Source: Zeugodacus cucurbitae
Taxonomy: Eukaryota > Arthropoda > Insecta > Diptera > Tephritidae
Assembly: GCF_028554725.1 (NCBI RefSeq)
Contig: NC_071668.1
Location: forward strand, 21,492,501-21,556,500
Reading direction: 5' to 3'
DNA: 64,000 nt
Part shown: piece after piece, positions 47,587 to 58,859 of the stretch
Position numbering within the stretch: the stretch's first letter is position 1
Layout of the letters: each line of letters starts with the position of its first letter
The notes under the pieces: generated by a model
What the model saw: only the letters and a program-made list of their open reading frames with translations
The model's database searches: none
What the model was told of the DNA's origin: nothing
Made by a program: the position numbers and the translations under genes

Positions 47587-48519
47587 ACGGGTGATTTTTT
47601 TGAGGTTAGGATTTTCATGCATTAGTATTTGACAGATCACGTGGGATTTCAGACATGGTGTCAAAGAGAAAGATGCTCAGTATGCTTTGACATTTCATCA
47701 TGAATAGACTTACTAACGAGCACAACGTCGAATTTTCAGTGAATGGGCCCTAGAAAAGTTGGCAGAAAATCCGCTTTTTTATCGACAAATTTTGTTCAGC
47801 GATGAGGCTCATTTCTGGTTGAATGGCTACGTAAATAAGCAAAATTGCCGCATTTGGGGTGAAGAGCAACCAGAAGCCGTTCAAGAACTGCCCATGCGTC
47901 CCGAAAAATGCACTGTTTGGTGTGGTTTGTACGCTGGTGGAATCATTGGACCGTATTTTTTCAAAGATGCTGTTGGACGCAACGTTACGGTGAATGGCGA
48001 TCGCTATCGTTCGATGCTAACAAACTTTTTGTTGCCAAAAATGGAAGAACTGAACTTGGTTGACATGTGGTTTCAACAAGATGGCGCTACATGCCACACA
48101 GCTCGCGATTCTATGGCCATTTTGAGGGAAAACTTCGGAGAACAATTCATCTCAAGAAATGGACCCGTAAGTTGGCCACCAAGATCATGCGATTTAACGC
48201 CTTTAGACTATTTTTTGTGGGGCTACGTCAAGTCTAAAGTCTACAGAAATAAGCCAGCAACTATTCCAGCTTTGGAAGACAACATTTCCGAAGAAATTCG
48301 GGCTATTCCGGCCGAAATGCTCGAAAAAGTTGCCCAAAATTGGACTTTCCGAATGGACCACCTAAGACGCAGCCGCGGTCAACATTTAAATGAAATTATC
48401 TTCAAAAAGTAAATGTCATGAACCAATCTAACGTTTCAAATAAAGAACCGATGAGATTTTGCAAATTTTATGCGTTTTTTTCTTAAAAAAAGTTATCAAG
48501 CTCTTAAAAAATCACCCTT
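47587..48519 (+). mobile_element. DD41D (rosa-type) mariner-like element, deletion derivative, copy 2
   Basis: A 933-bp insertion with 5' end ACGGGTGATTTTTTT and 3' end AAAAATCACCCTT, flanked by TA (47585-47586, 48520-48521). The layout is the same as the minus-strand copy at 15838-16769: leader with ATG, immediate jump into the catalytic domain, then a short 3' UTR. The deletion junction (about 47714-47722) reads TACTAACGAGCACAACG instead of TACGATCTGCCACAACG, so the two copies do not share exactly the same junction. Its first terminal bases are AC rather than AA. Confidence 0.9.
47759..48412 (+). pseudogene. Truncated DD41D transposase (catalytic domain only), copy 2
   Basis: A 217-codon open frame, identical in translation to the minus-strand copy except Arg47 for His47. 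Catalytic Asp at residues 15 (FSDEAHF), 108 (FQQDGATCH) and 150 (TPLDYFLW), with 41 residues between the last two. The N-terminal helix-turn-helix half is missing. The frame opens with TTG, and reading upstream in frame gives RRIFSEWALEK before a TAA at about 47713. The open frame may have persisted because the insertion is young and not because of selection. Confidence 0.9.
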
Positions 48520-48598
48520 TATGTATGTGGGTATATGTATGTAAGTAAGTGTGTGTATACTTAATGTCAAATACATAAATATATGTATACAATCAAGT

Positions 48599-48621
48599 TT
48601 ATATATATATATATATATATA
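48599..48621. repeat. (TA)n microsatellite
   Basis: About eleven TA dinucleotides directly upstream of AACAAACATACATATG. Confidence 0.9.
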
Positions 48622-49557
48622 AACAAACATACATATGTGCCACACATACAGCGAGCGAGCGTAGGCGAATGCCATCAGTTTGCCGCTACTAGTATATGAA
48701 ATGATTAAACTTAAATCTGCCTTAATTTACATGGCTTCAACTTTCTTGATGAACTTTTAGTCTCTACGCGTATATGAGATTTTGTGCGTTCTTTTAGCAT
48801 CAGTTCACTTTTGTTGTTGTTGTTGTTGTTATTGTTGCTTACACATGCCCTTGTTTATATATCGCCATATTTTATTGGCTCCTTTACTTACTGCGTGTTT
48901 ACTTGATTTTATATTTATTGTTTTTCTTCGAAGTGATGCGCTGCTTCACTTTACTTTTTTCTGTTTTTTTACTTCTTTTTCGCGCTCTTCCTCTTGCTGC
49001 TTTTCGTTTACTTTTGCCATACACCATTCGCCTTGCGTTGTGTTGCGTTGCGTTTCACTTTATGTTTTATTCAGCTTTTGCTATGTGTCGTTGCGCTTTA
49101 ATTAAATTGCGTACGCAAATAATGTATAATAAAAATGCACCACACCAATGCCAATGGAAACGTGTATACGCACCGATCCTGCTCCAACTCTCTGCCATCA
49201 ACTGCTGATGAATGACAGTGTTGTTGTTGTTGTTTTCTTCCACATCCGCTGAAGTTTGTTTGTCATTGCCTTCTTTTACGGCCAGTACAAACACTCGGAG
49301 CAAATAAATACAGTTACTCACACACACACACATGCACACGCACATGCGGAGAGCGCATGCATATTTAAAGCCACACACTCATGGTTGCCAATTTATTTGT
49401 TTTACAAGTAAATCATTTATTCCCTCAGAAGTCGTCAAATGGCACCTTCATCGACGTGGAAATACACACAGCCATACATACTCACATATATATATATACA
49501 TATACATATCTATATGACAGTAAGTGTATGCGTGGATTCTTCTCATTTTCCAATAAA

Positions 49558-49632
49558 CGCTTTTTTCGATTTTTTTTTTTTTGTTTTTTTTTTTCGCTTT
49601 TCTTTTTTACGCTTGTTTTTCTTGTTTCTCAT
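49558..49632. repeat. T-rich tract
   Basis: Long T runs broken by single G or C residues over about 75 bp. Confidence 0.85.
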
Positions 49633-50029
49633 TTGTTTCTTTATCATCAGTCTCCTCATTTATTTTAATTGTGTAGCTGCGCTTCACTTTGATCTTTGTC
49701 AATTCGATGAGTGATTTGGCTGCTGTGTGTCTTGTTCGCTACGTGCTCGTTATGCGTTTTCACTTTATGTCAATATTATTATGAAAGCGTATTTATCTGC
49801 GTCTTTTTGAAGTGGCTTATGACTATTTATTTATTCTTCGCGCAGCAGAATTCACTACAAAGATATGGGAAATTCATATTAAATTGAGTTATATATACAT
49901 ACAGTATAATCAGTATAATGAAAGCCGCGTAATATCCTGTGACACTCCGGAGACACACGAAAAAATATGGATAATTTGCTGACACAAGATATTTCATAAT
50001 CGATCATCCAAGTTTTTACAGTAGATAAG

Positions 50030-50800
50030 ACAGTTGGTAATACCAAGTGAAGACAGGTCCTTCTTGACCTGGTTCTTAGGTCCTTACATGGGAGTGGAAG
50101 CCTCCCTTTCCTCGGCTTCCACTAGCGGGTACTGCATCGAACACTTTCAGAGCTGGAGTGTTTTCGTCCATTGGAACAACGTGATCTAGCCAGCGTAGCC
50201 GCTGTCTTCGCTGGACTATATCTATGTCGTCGTCATCATTCCATCTTCTGTGGTATTCGCTGTTGCCAATGTTGAAGCGACCATACATTTTCCGCAAAAC
50301 CTTTCTCTCGAAAACTCCTAGTGCCGTCTAATCAGATGTTGACATCGTCCACGCTTTTGCACCATAAAGTAGGACAGGAATGATGAGGGACTTGTAGAGT
50401 TTGGTTTTTGTTCGTAGAGAGAGGACTTTACTTTTCAATTGCCCACTCAGTCCATAGTAGTACCTGTTGGCCAGAGTGATTCTGCGTTGGATTTCCAGTC
50501 TGACATTGTTATAGCTATTAATGCTGGTTCCCAGATAGACGAAATTATCTACACCTTCAAAGTTATGTCTGTCAACAGTGAGTGGCCAGGAACGATTCTT
50601 TTGCATGTAGTTCAAGCAGCTCACGACTCACGGTTTTAGACCAAGTATCCTCTGGGTAGCCAACAGACATCCGTTTGGAGGCGAGCTAAAGTGAGAAGGC
50701 GAATCCCGCTTATGCGGTTGTGCGTACGGTTTGGGACCCACCACATAAAAACGAATAACCAATGAACAGGAAGTAACAGCCTCGGATAAGGAGCCCCAAT
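50030..50800 (-). pseudogene. RTE-like LINE relic, C-terminal part
   Basis: Minus-strand pieces: 50624-50328 encodes TVDRHNFEGVDNFVYLGTSI, EIQRRITLANRYYYGLSGQL, SLRTKTKLYKSLIIPVLLYG and AKAWTM. 50297-50076 then encodes MRKMYGRFNIGNSEYHRRWN, IVQRRQRLRWLDHVVPMDEN and TPALKVFDAVPASGSRGKGG, with a frameshift between. The RT core is missing. Upstream at 50585-50800 is a block shared with the 31.3-kb copy. The C-terminal end is truncated near 50030. Confidence 0.85.
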
Positions 50801-50899
50801 TTTGATGACGACCACACCAAGTGTATTAAAGACAGTAGATAATACTACCAGGATGATAAATTCTTATAGTTGAAAAAAAAAAACTTGTTTCAATAATTT

Positions 50900-51725
50900 T
50901 ATTATAAAGCGTGGTCCATCGAGGATCCCTACTTTTTTGAAGACAAAATACAGAAAATTCCAATTTAATGAGGAATGTTTTTTAGCATTCAAAAGAAAAT
51001 TCTTTGGCATTAATTTTCTAAAGATTAACTCTTTCAAATGTTGCCCCCGGCTACGTCTCAGATGATCCCTTCGATGAGTCCAATTTTCGACTACTCGTTC
51101 AAGCATTTTGACTGGTAACTGGCGAATGACAAGCGTGTTGTTTTGCTCCAAGGCCCGAATGGAAGCGAGATTGTACGCATAGACTTTACACTTTACCCCC
51201 ACAGGAAAAAGTCTAATGGTCTAATGGTAACGATCTTGGTGGCCCATCGACCGGCCCAAACGTAAAATTATTTGGTCACCAAAGTGTTATCTCAATAAAT
51301 GCATTGATTGCTGCGATGTGTGGAAAGTGCGTCGTTTTGTTGAAACCAAATGTCGCCGAGATCGCGAGCTTCAACTTCAGGCATCCACGGTCTTTACGTG
51401 TACACTCTCAGCTACGGCTGCAATATTTTCTTCAGTGCGTGCTGGACGTGGTCTATTCGGTCGAATGATATCCAATAATGAAAGCTGGGTCTCAAGATAG
51501 GTGATGGTGTTGCGAATTGTACGCTCAGTGGGCCCATTATGTTGACCATAAAATTGAAAGAAACGCGCGAAACACATTCTTTACCGAACGTGAATTTTTG
51601 TAATAAAGTTGAACAATTTGTAAACGTTGTTCGTAGGTGTATGTCTTTCCATGATGAAATGCCAAACAATACTGAACAAACATATCAAGATAGCTTGACA
51701 CGACTCACACGTGATCTGTCACAAA
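50900..51725 (-). pseudogene. DD41D-like transposase relic, catalytic core deleted
   Basis: This relic keeps what the two good copies lack. On the minus strand, 51670-51377 encodes parts of the N-terminal half (YTYEQRLQIVQ-like in one frame, then FFQFYGQHNGPTERTIRNTI, LSLLDIIRPNRPRPARTEEN and IAAVAESV). It then jumps to DIWFQQNDALSTHRS (second Asp region, Asp to Asn-Asp shift), KIVTIRPLDFFLWG with the third Asp, and at 51202-50990 the C-terminus (LEQNNTLVIRQLPVKMLERV, VENWTHRRDHLRRSRGQHLK). Frameshifts and stops separate the pieces, and most of the catalytic domain is gone. Confidence 0.8.
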
Positions 51726-51729
51726 AAGG

Positions 51730-52335
51730 CTATTGAAAAAGCTATCTGTACTTGGATCTCCCGTTATTATGCGATATAGCTGCCATTCGATATTCCTTTT
51801 AAGGTCGAATTGTCTTTTGCTCGAAACAAAATTCTCATTATCAATGATTACTTTTAATATAAAAATGCAACCATCAAATTTTTCAATAACACCGTAGTCA
51901 CTGTGATGAATTCTCAATTTGGGAAATAATTGATGAAAAATATACAATTTTTTACCTCCGAAATAAGTCTCAGCGAATCGATCTTAGGTCTGAGAATTAA
52001 AAAAAAATACTGATGAGTAGACGGCGGCTAAATCTTTCCAAGCTTGGGTTTTGATTTATCGCTTGCAGTCCACTCGCATAAAAGACTTCTGGACTCCGAA
52101 TTGAAGTGATGAATCTATATATAATTTCATTACGATAGAACAGCGTCAAACACGAATTCAGAATCAACAATGCGTTGTTTTTTGTGGTCCATTATACGCT
52201 GGCTCGAACCCCATCTTGCTGATTAGTTCATAAGAAAGGACGTCTTAGTCCACATTTCATCACACTGGGAACAAGCCGGTACTTCTTGCGTTCGAACGCT
52301 GGATCTATATACCACTCGTGAACTCGGTAAGCGGT
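51730..52335. other. Non-coding sequence
   Basis: Nothing recognised. Confidence 0.4.
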
Positions 52336-52399
52336 GGTCAACATCCAGTACTTGCATGCCTGCAGGATCTTTCTGGTTCAGAGTGAAACACAGGTGGTC

Positions 52400-52660
52400 C
52401 ACTGGACTTCTTCTATTCGACAATATACATTTTGACGCAATGGAAGAAGTTTTTTCCGAACATTGTCCAATAGGCATACATGTGATGAGACGAAAAACTC
52501 TGTCGAATGCAAATTGCCAAAGCTGTGTGAAAGCAGCTTTCGCAAGAGTAAGAGTGATGTAACTGGGTAGACATATTTTCGGTGCACCAGACAAATGGGG
52601 GGTAATGAAATTAGTCGATGGAATTAAATATAGAGAACTTCTCATAGAAACGATGCGAAT
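52400..52660 (+). pseudogene. LINE 3'-end relic, related to 23.6-kb copy
   Basis: Plus-strand residues EHCPIGIHVMRRKTLSNANC, QSCVKA, then LGRHIFGAPDKWG and KLVDGIKYRELLIETMR line up with GHCPIGTFAMRLG, QSC, KQIFGEPVDVTG and SRLKNFMIEAKRF of the 23.6-kb fragment. The acidic His/Cys stretch is deleted and there is a stop. Only the tail of the element remains. Confidence 0.6.
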
Positions 52661-52664
52661 GTTT

Positions 52665-53795
52665 CCACCTGCATGCTCTATTTATAATCTGGAAACCTGT
52701 GATTGGCCAGTCAAATTGATTTCCGAGTATCTAAAGCGGGTCTCCATAACCATGAATTCCTTGAGCTTCTGATGAGGACAGCATTGCATATCAATGGAAT
52801 TGTACCATTAACTATCCCACAAATTCCTCTGGATGTAGAATATTTCGAGACAATACCTTAAATCGGGTTTCAGCTTAAATAATATAATTTTGGAAAATGA
52901 GTACTCAGAGGGAAACAGCAAACAGATACCCGTATAAAAAAACTGTCCAAAACATCCACGGATCCAGACCAAATTTAATTTTGGATTATCACATATACAT
53001 TCAAACATACATACTGTGATACGTGGAAAAACAAAAGTTAGCAGGATATCACTTATGTGAAACTACGTTTTTATTTTTAACACATTTGGCTTTTGACAGC
53101 TACCCACTCGTTGGCTTCTTTCTTCGTGGAGCGCTCAAGATGTCACTTTTGATGACACTTTAATACGCAGCAATTTCCCATTATCAAATACTCATTGTTT
53201 TCCCCCTTTTGAGTGTTGCACACGTACATACATACATATTTACACATGTCATTTGTACACTCACACACTCACATGGATAAGAGTGAAGTGAAGTGGTGTG
53301 TTTATATTTTTAATGTTTTGTTTTACTTTGTACTTTCATAAAAGTTTTCATTTCAAAACCGAACTGACCAAACAAACTGGCTATGACAGCTGTGGATGAC
53401 TTTCAACCGATTCTGTTGGCATTTACAGCCTACAAATTGCCTGAGCCTTTACACAAACACACGCACGCACGCACTAACGGTATGTATGTATGTTTATACA
53501 GTTTACAGTTTACCGACTGCAGTCAAGCCGAAGTCCCTTGAGGGCTAGCAGACAAACGGGTAAATAGTACATTCTCCATTCTCATTTAGCAAGCTTTATG
53601 TGCCCACACATACACATTGTGTTCGTTTATATGTGAGTGTATATATAAAAAAATTTATATATATCTAATGTAGTCTCAGCAGTGAAATGAAGTAGTTGTA
53701 AACTCTTTCCAACTAAGCAGTGTCGGACTGAAATCTAGCCACTCATTTTTTCTAAATTATTTTCCAAAGGAGACAAATAATGTCTCGTATATCAA
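52665..53795. other. Non-coding sequence
   Basis: No supported gene. A CACGCACGCACGCAC run lies at 53460-53474, with several TACATACATA and TATGTATG runs. Confidence 0.45.
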
Positions 53796-53799
53796 ATCG

Positions 53800-53965
53800 A
53801 TGTAAATTATGGAAACATTTCATGAGTTGGGATTTAAATTGCTTCAACAGCTCCCTTATTATCCGGTTTTAGTCTCCAGCGACGTTCTTCTATTCATACA
53901 GCTCAAGAGAATATTCTAAGACAACTTTGAATCATTAGTAATTAAAAGTTGGAAATTGCTTTAAA
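53800..53965 (+). pseudogene. Small mariner C-terminal relic
   Basis: The plus strand reads METFHELGFKLLQQLPYYPV, LVSSDVLLFIQLKRIF, stop, DNFESLVIKSWKLL. This resembles the mariner stretch LHELGYKLLPHPPYSPDLAP-SD-FLF-KLK, where SSD would hold the third catalytic Asp. It is short and damaged, and the subfamily is unknown. Confidence 0.5.
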
Positions 53966-54089
53966 CGGCGGGTCGTCCGCGACAGCAACTATAACAAATA
54001 TTGAATCGAATTTCATAGAAAGACTTTACATTGAAATACTGTCCAATTTTTAGCCCACCCCTTAGAGCAACAATTTTTAAAAACTATGC

Positions 54090-54731
54090 TAACTCTGTGG
54101 ATAGCCAAGCCGTGATTAAGGCTATTCGTTGCGCCAATACAAAGTCTCAATGCGTCAGATCATGCAAAGAGGCATTTAATAGACTAGCGGGAGAAAACTC
54201 AGTTAGCATTATCTGGGTACCCGGTCATTAGGTATAGAAGGAAACGAAAAGGCAGATGAGTTGGGTCGCTCAGGAGCAGATGGGAATACAGTTCCCCTAA
54301 ACTGCCCCAGACCTTTCAGCTCCCTCAAGCGCTGCCTAAAGCAATGGATGCTAGGGGAACATCTCAGGTCCTGGAACATGTGCAACACGAGTCGCACCAC
54401 AAAGCTACTATGGGGTAGTGTTGACACTGGACAGACCAAAAAACTGCTTACTTTAAGCAAAAGAGAACTTAGCAGTATGACAGGGGTCATTACGAGGCAC
54501 CTGCCTCTAAGAGCCCACCTGCAGAGACTTGGCATAGTAGAATCGGCGGAATGCAGGGCGTACGCGGAAGATGATGAAACACTAGAGCATTATCTCTGCG
54601 AATGCCCGGCCTTCTGTCGTTTAAGAAGAGATCTCTTCCAAGGCTCCCATTACTCTAATCTGAGAGAAATTGGGCATCAGGGATGGAATAAACTCAGAAA
54701 CTTCGTTAAATCGACCGAGTTGTTCAGGTGA
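54090..54731 (+). pseudogene. LINE RNase H domain and C-terminal tail
   Basis: Plus-strand pieces: NSVDSQAVIKAIRCANTKSQ and CVRSCKEAFNRL (RNase H strand with the DSQ Asp, about 54102), then SIIWVPGH, a stop/frameshift at about 54228-54232, then GIEGNEKADELGRSGADG (the GN-KAD RNase H block). The tail 54261-54731 contains RELSSMTGVITRHLPLRAHL, CRAYAEDDETLEHYLCECPA (Cys/His zinc-like tail), RRDLF and LRNFVKSTELF, then a stop. The reverse transcriptase is missing. This domain order is typical of Jockey/I/R1-group LINEs with RNase H. A different family from the RTE-like copies. Confidence 0.85.
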
Positions 54732-54734
54732 CGC

Positions 54735-55365
54735 TTACCAGGGTACCTTCGGGCCTAAGTGCGGCCAGGCTCTCTTCGCCTCCCTTTTCAACCAACCAAC
54801 TAACCATGTTAACTCTGTGCAAGACTTGTTCGATTCAAGAGTTTGATTTCGATTTTCAGACTCCGTAACTCGAGAGACAATGGAAATATTCCGAGAATAT
54901 TTTTGACAAGATGAATAAGTTCATCTGTCTATCAGAGACTGAGGCGGACAACACAAATAGAAAGATAAGTTGTGCGAAATATATAATAGAATAAAATAAT
55001 CGGTTTAATCAAACAATTATAAAAAGAAGATAATGTAGTTCAGAAGCCTGTGCAAAACTTTAGCCGGTTCAGCCATTTCCGAGAAATCTTAGTCACTGAC
55101 TTTCAAATCACAGTTTTGAGAAAAACAAGGCTAAAGTCCGGCCTGATACTTCCAAATGTTCTGACGCGTGTAACTTCAAAATTAGCCGTCGGATTGACTT
55201 CAAATTTTCAGAGTGTTTACTTGAATGCATGAACATTACGAAAGTGAACCAAAATTCTAAGTAGATGTAACCCGTCGAAGAGAGTTTGGAAAATAATATA
55301 ATATCTGGCAATACCATACATCTTTGAAAAGTCTTGACATAACCTACAAAACGACGTTATGTATG
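54735..55365. other. Non-coding sequence, includes probable LINE 3' UTR
   Basis: Directly after the stop, 54735-54800 may be the LINE 3' UTR (it ends near CAACCAACTAACC). The rest is unassigned. Confidence 0.4.
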
Positions 55366-55369
55366 ATTA

Positions 55370-55940
55370 GTTCGTTCAACGCCGAAATTCGCGCTATATT
55401 AAAGTTTCCTTTGTTAAAGGCAAATCCGCTAGAGAAACGTTTCGTGAGATTAATGGTGTATTGGGGGATGGTACTCTATCACTTCAGACTACGGAGGATT
55501 GATTTCGACGATTCAGAGCGGGTGAAAACGACACCATGGATAAGCCGCCGGCGGAAGACCTGTAACGACGAATACTGAGTCGCAAAACCATTTTAAACCA
55601 TCTGATGTTTGGGTGTCGCATGATTTGACGTAAAAAACCTTCTGGACCGAATTAACGCCTGCGATATGCTGCTGAAACGGAGCGAACTCGATCCATTTTT
55701 GAAGCCCAATCGTCCCAAGCAGTGACCAAGCCGGGATTGACGGAAGGTTTTGCTGTGTGTATGGTGGGATTGGAAGGGAATCATCGACTATGAGCTGCTC
55801 CGGTCCCCAAAATGTCCAGACGCTTAATTCTACCAGTAGATGGTTGGTGATGCGAACAACTGGACCGCTTGAAGCTGGCGATCGATCAGAAGCGTCCAGA
55901 ATTGGCCAACCGAAAGGACTGAATAATCTGTTGTTGTAGA
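55370..55940 (+). pseudogene. Broken mariner relic, same family as 0.65 kb
   Basis: It starts with AEIRAILKFPLLKANPLEK (helix-turn-helix, 55382 on, with frameshifts), GVLGDG-type residues and a SQNHFKP block that corresponds to SHQTILNHL of the 0.65-kb copy. Then come NACDMLLKRSELDPFLKPN, VTKPGLTEG and the VWWDWKGIIDYELL region (about 55758-55800). The first catalytic block (GDEKWITYD) is deleted, and the second and third Asp blocks are not present. It ends in degenerate sequence near 55940. Confidence 0.75.
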
Positions 55941-55944
55941 AACT

Positions 55945-58420
55945 AGCTTTGAAATCGTGGAATAGCGTCGTAAAAAAGTTTATAAATTTCATATTTTCCA
56001 AAATCGTTATATACGAACATTTCGCAAACACCTTTAGTCTTCGTTCGCACTGTACATATTATTATATTTCATCGTTAATTAGGGAATTGAGCTACTTGTG
56101 GGCTTTCTACTTCAAGATAAACCTGCAATGGATTCCATAACACATTGATATGCCAGGTAACTCTTTGACTGGAAGACTTCTGCTTTGGTTACCTTCATCT
56201 ATGTCCCATAGTGATTCAGAGAGGACATTGTAGCGGAAGGGTATTTTAATACCGGTGGTTTTTCAATGGACATACTAAAGGCCTAGGTGCGTCATCTGAC
56301 ATCCACTATACACTAGGTTTGGGATTTTTTACTGATAGTGTGTTTCTAGGTGGACGTTTGAGATAAGAAAATTTTGCCTGTCGGCAGTGCAGTGGGAAGA
56401 AAAATTGAAAATATCATGTTATTTAAAGAATTTTTAAAGCACAGATGAAATGCCTTCACCACAGATGCTTAAATGAAAGTACGTATATATGTATAAAAAA
56501 AATCTATATATAAATACTATATGTGTGTATGCTTTATAGATTTCCGCTAGGCTTATGCTCACCGTGGTATTACATTTCCTAAATATACATACATGTATGT
56601 ATCTCTGCAATTGTGTAATTAGATACGAGTATAAAAGTGTATGTACGTATATGATGCGCCCCGAGCACAATCCCAAATCCATTTTTAATTAACCAAATGT
56701 GAATTTCCAACAACAGCAACAACAAAATTAACTACTAATAGCAACTTGCCGTGTTGCCGTGTTTATCCTTATCCGCGCGCTATTTACGCCAGTTCAACTA
56801 TTGTGCGATTTGTTGTTGTTATTATTGTTTTTGTACTTGTTTACCATCGCCACCCCAACCCGCGCATATCCATTATCATTATCACCGACATCAGCAGCGC
56901 CAAACGCTGCTATTGTTATTATCACAGCTACCTTTTACCTCGTATTATTATCAACGTGAACGCTTAAAACCCGTTGCTTGCTAATAACGGTACACGGTAT
57001 ACTCATATATAGTTGTATGAACAACAAAGTTGCGGAGCCTCCGAGCGAATTTGTGGTAGATTTGGTACTTTGGTTCCGTTATTATGCAGCGAATATACAC
57101 GGCGTCGGCTGAGCGGCCGACCGAGCGCCAGGCTCAACAAATACGACTCCACAGCAATGGCATTTGATGTGTGGAATTCATTGCAGCAAAGCGCTGTGAC
57201 CTCTTCGGATGACGCATAGCGGCGACGGTGGCGGCAAACCGATTTCAAACTGGCAAACGGCAACAAAACGCTAAATACAATAGACGGGGCGCAGCTTAAA
57301 GCCGGGTAGAGAGGGGTTGGGGCTTGAGCTTGCACGTGTTGTGGCAACTAGTTAGTCGTTGAACACATGCGTTGCTTGTGTGCGGCTTCTGCGCGCGCGT
57401 GTCTAAGCGTTCAACTTGCCCCATCTCAACACCACCCCATCCCACACCACACCACTTTGTGCGCTCGTCAGCGTGCAATTCGTTGCTACCGAGCGCCGGT
57501 TTGTCTGTTTTTGGGTTTATTACATGCAATGATGAAATTTTAATTAAATTTTGATGCGGTTGTTAATGTGGGCATATGTGCCATGAACACCTACATGCCT
57601 ATTACAGGCGAGCTTATACGTACATATGTGTTGTACATACGGATAACTGTGTACTAACCCCTTGGGGCGTACAACTACTTCCTTATGCCTGGCATATGAT
57701 GAGTCTTTAAACTATAAGCAGACATATGTACATATGTGAAGGCAACAGGTTGATTCGTAAGTCTCCATTAATGATAGTGTAAGGCGGCGATATATTTACG
57801 TGTGTTTACAAATTCGAAATATTACGTATTACGTAAGCCATTATGGTATTAAGTTATTGCTTAAACACAGTGGCTGAATGTGGAAGAATTAAGTGTACTT
57901 CAAGTTAGGCACGTATGACTTCTTCAGTCTCATAAGACAGGTCGAAATATTATAGAGACATATTCACATAAATTTGTTCCTTGCCTGGTCTCATTGAGGA
58001 CACTTTACATACTACAATATCAAGCGAAAACGGTCGTGGTCGAAGGCCGGTGAATCGTCCCAAAATGACTACCACCTGTATACCTTTGAAGATATTACTA
58101 TCCGTTACCCTTTTGTGTTGAGATCACAACACTAAACCACTAAAGTATCTAGGAGTTTCGAAGAAGAAGAATCGACTCCGTCCGTCAAATTTTACATTAT
58201 ATAGGTCAAAAGGTCGTTGACACATACAACTCCCAAAATATACCGATATCTGCAAATAATTTTCTGATTAATGAAGATAAAGTAGAATCTTGGGGTTTCT
58301 TGGTAATTATTTCTTTCTTTTATAAAATACGGAGCTCAAAAACGCCGCTACTAGATTATCGAATCATTAAATGAATGACAGGGCAGTTATAAAAAATACC
58401 TCAAGTCTCAGTGGGAGTCA
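55945..58420. other. Non-coding sequence with a GC-richer patch
   Basis: No supported gene. The patch 57010-57560 is less AT-rich with overlapping frames on both strands. A palindromic ATACATACATGTATGTAT run lies at about 56584-56601. Confidence 0.4.
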
Positions 58421-58422
58421 TA

Positions 58423-58690
58423 CGTGGTCCGTTCAGAAAATAACGGGAATTTTCGTTTTGAAAAACATTTATTCAGGCATATATTTTAACATTGTCGCCT
58501 CGAAGTAGGACTCACTTCTCAAACTCCATTTATGGGATAGTCTTTGGCTCTTTCAGCGATGTCTCGTATGCTTGTAAAACGACGGCCTTTTCAGGTTCTC
58601 TTTATTTTTGGAAATATGTCTGGCGAATATGGAGACTGGGGTATCGTTAAAGTATTGTTTTTGGCCTAGAATTCAAGAATGTGTGACAAC
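58423..58690 (-). mobile_element. Mariner C-terminal relic with one end
   Basis: The left end CGTGGTCCGTTCAGAAAATAACGGG (TA before it at 58421-58422) matches the CGAGGTGTGTTCAAAAAATAAC end of the 6.66-kb derivative. On the minus strand it reads NNTLTIPQSPYSPDIFPKIK, RT*KGRRFTSIRDIAERAKD and then degenerate C-terminus. The usual APCDFFLF segment holding the third Asp is deleted between PD and FPKIK. The other end was not found. Confidence 0.7.
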
Positions 58691-58859
58691 CGAAAATCGC
58701 CAAAATCATAAAAATTTGTCTTATCTAGCCGCTGTTACAGACAAAATCTGAAATTAATACAACTGAAGATTTTAGCGTACTTCAAGGGCATTTATATCAA
58801 TATAATAAAAAATTAAAATTGGACTTTCCAAACATAACATTTTGTTGCATTTCTCTCTC

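Larger units (their letters stand above)
48522..50028. other. Non-coding sequence rich in simple repeats
   Basis: No supported gene. It contains (TA)n at 48601-48620, (GTT)n at 48810-48830, GTT again at 49219-49236, CACACA at 49320-49332, (TA)n at 49486-49498 and a T-rich tract at 49560-49630. Frames at 48782-49714 are translations of these tracts. Confidence 0.5.

Noticed and set aside
48782..49714. Several overlapping frames rich in Cys, Leu and Phe
   Set aside because: Result of GTT, TA and poly-T tracts; no start context or domain.
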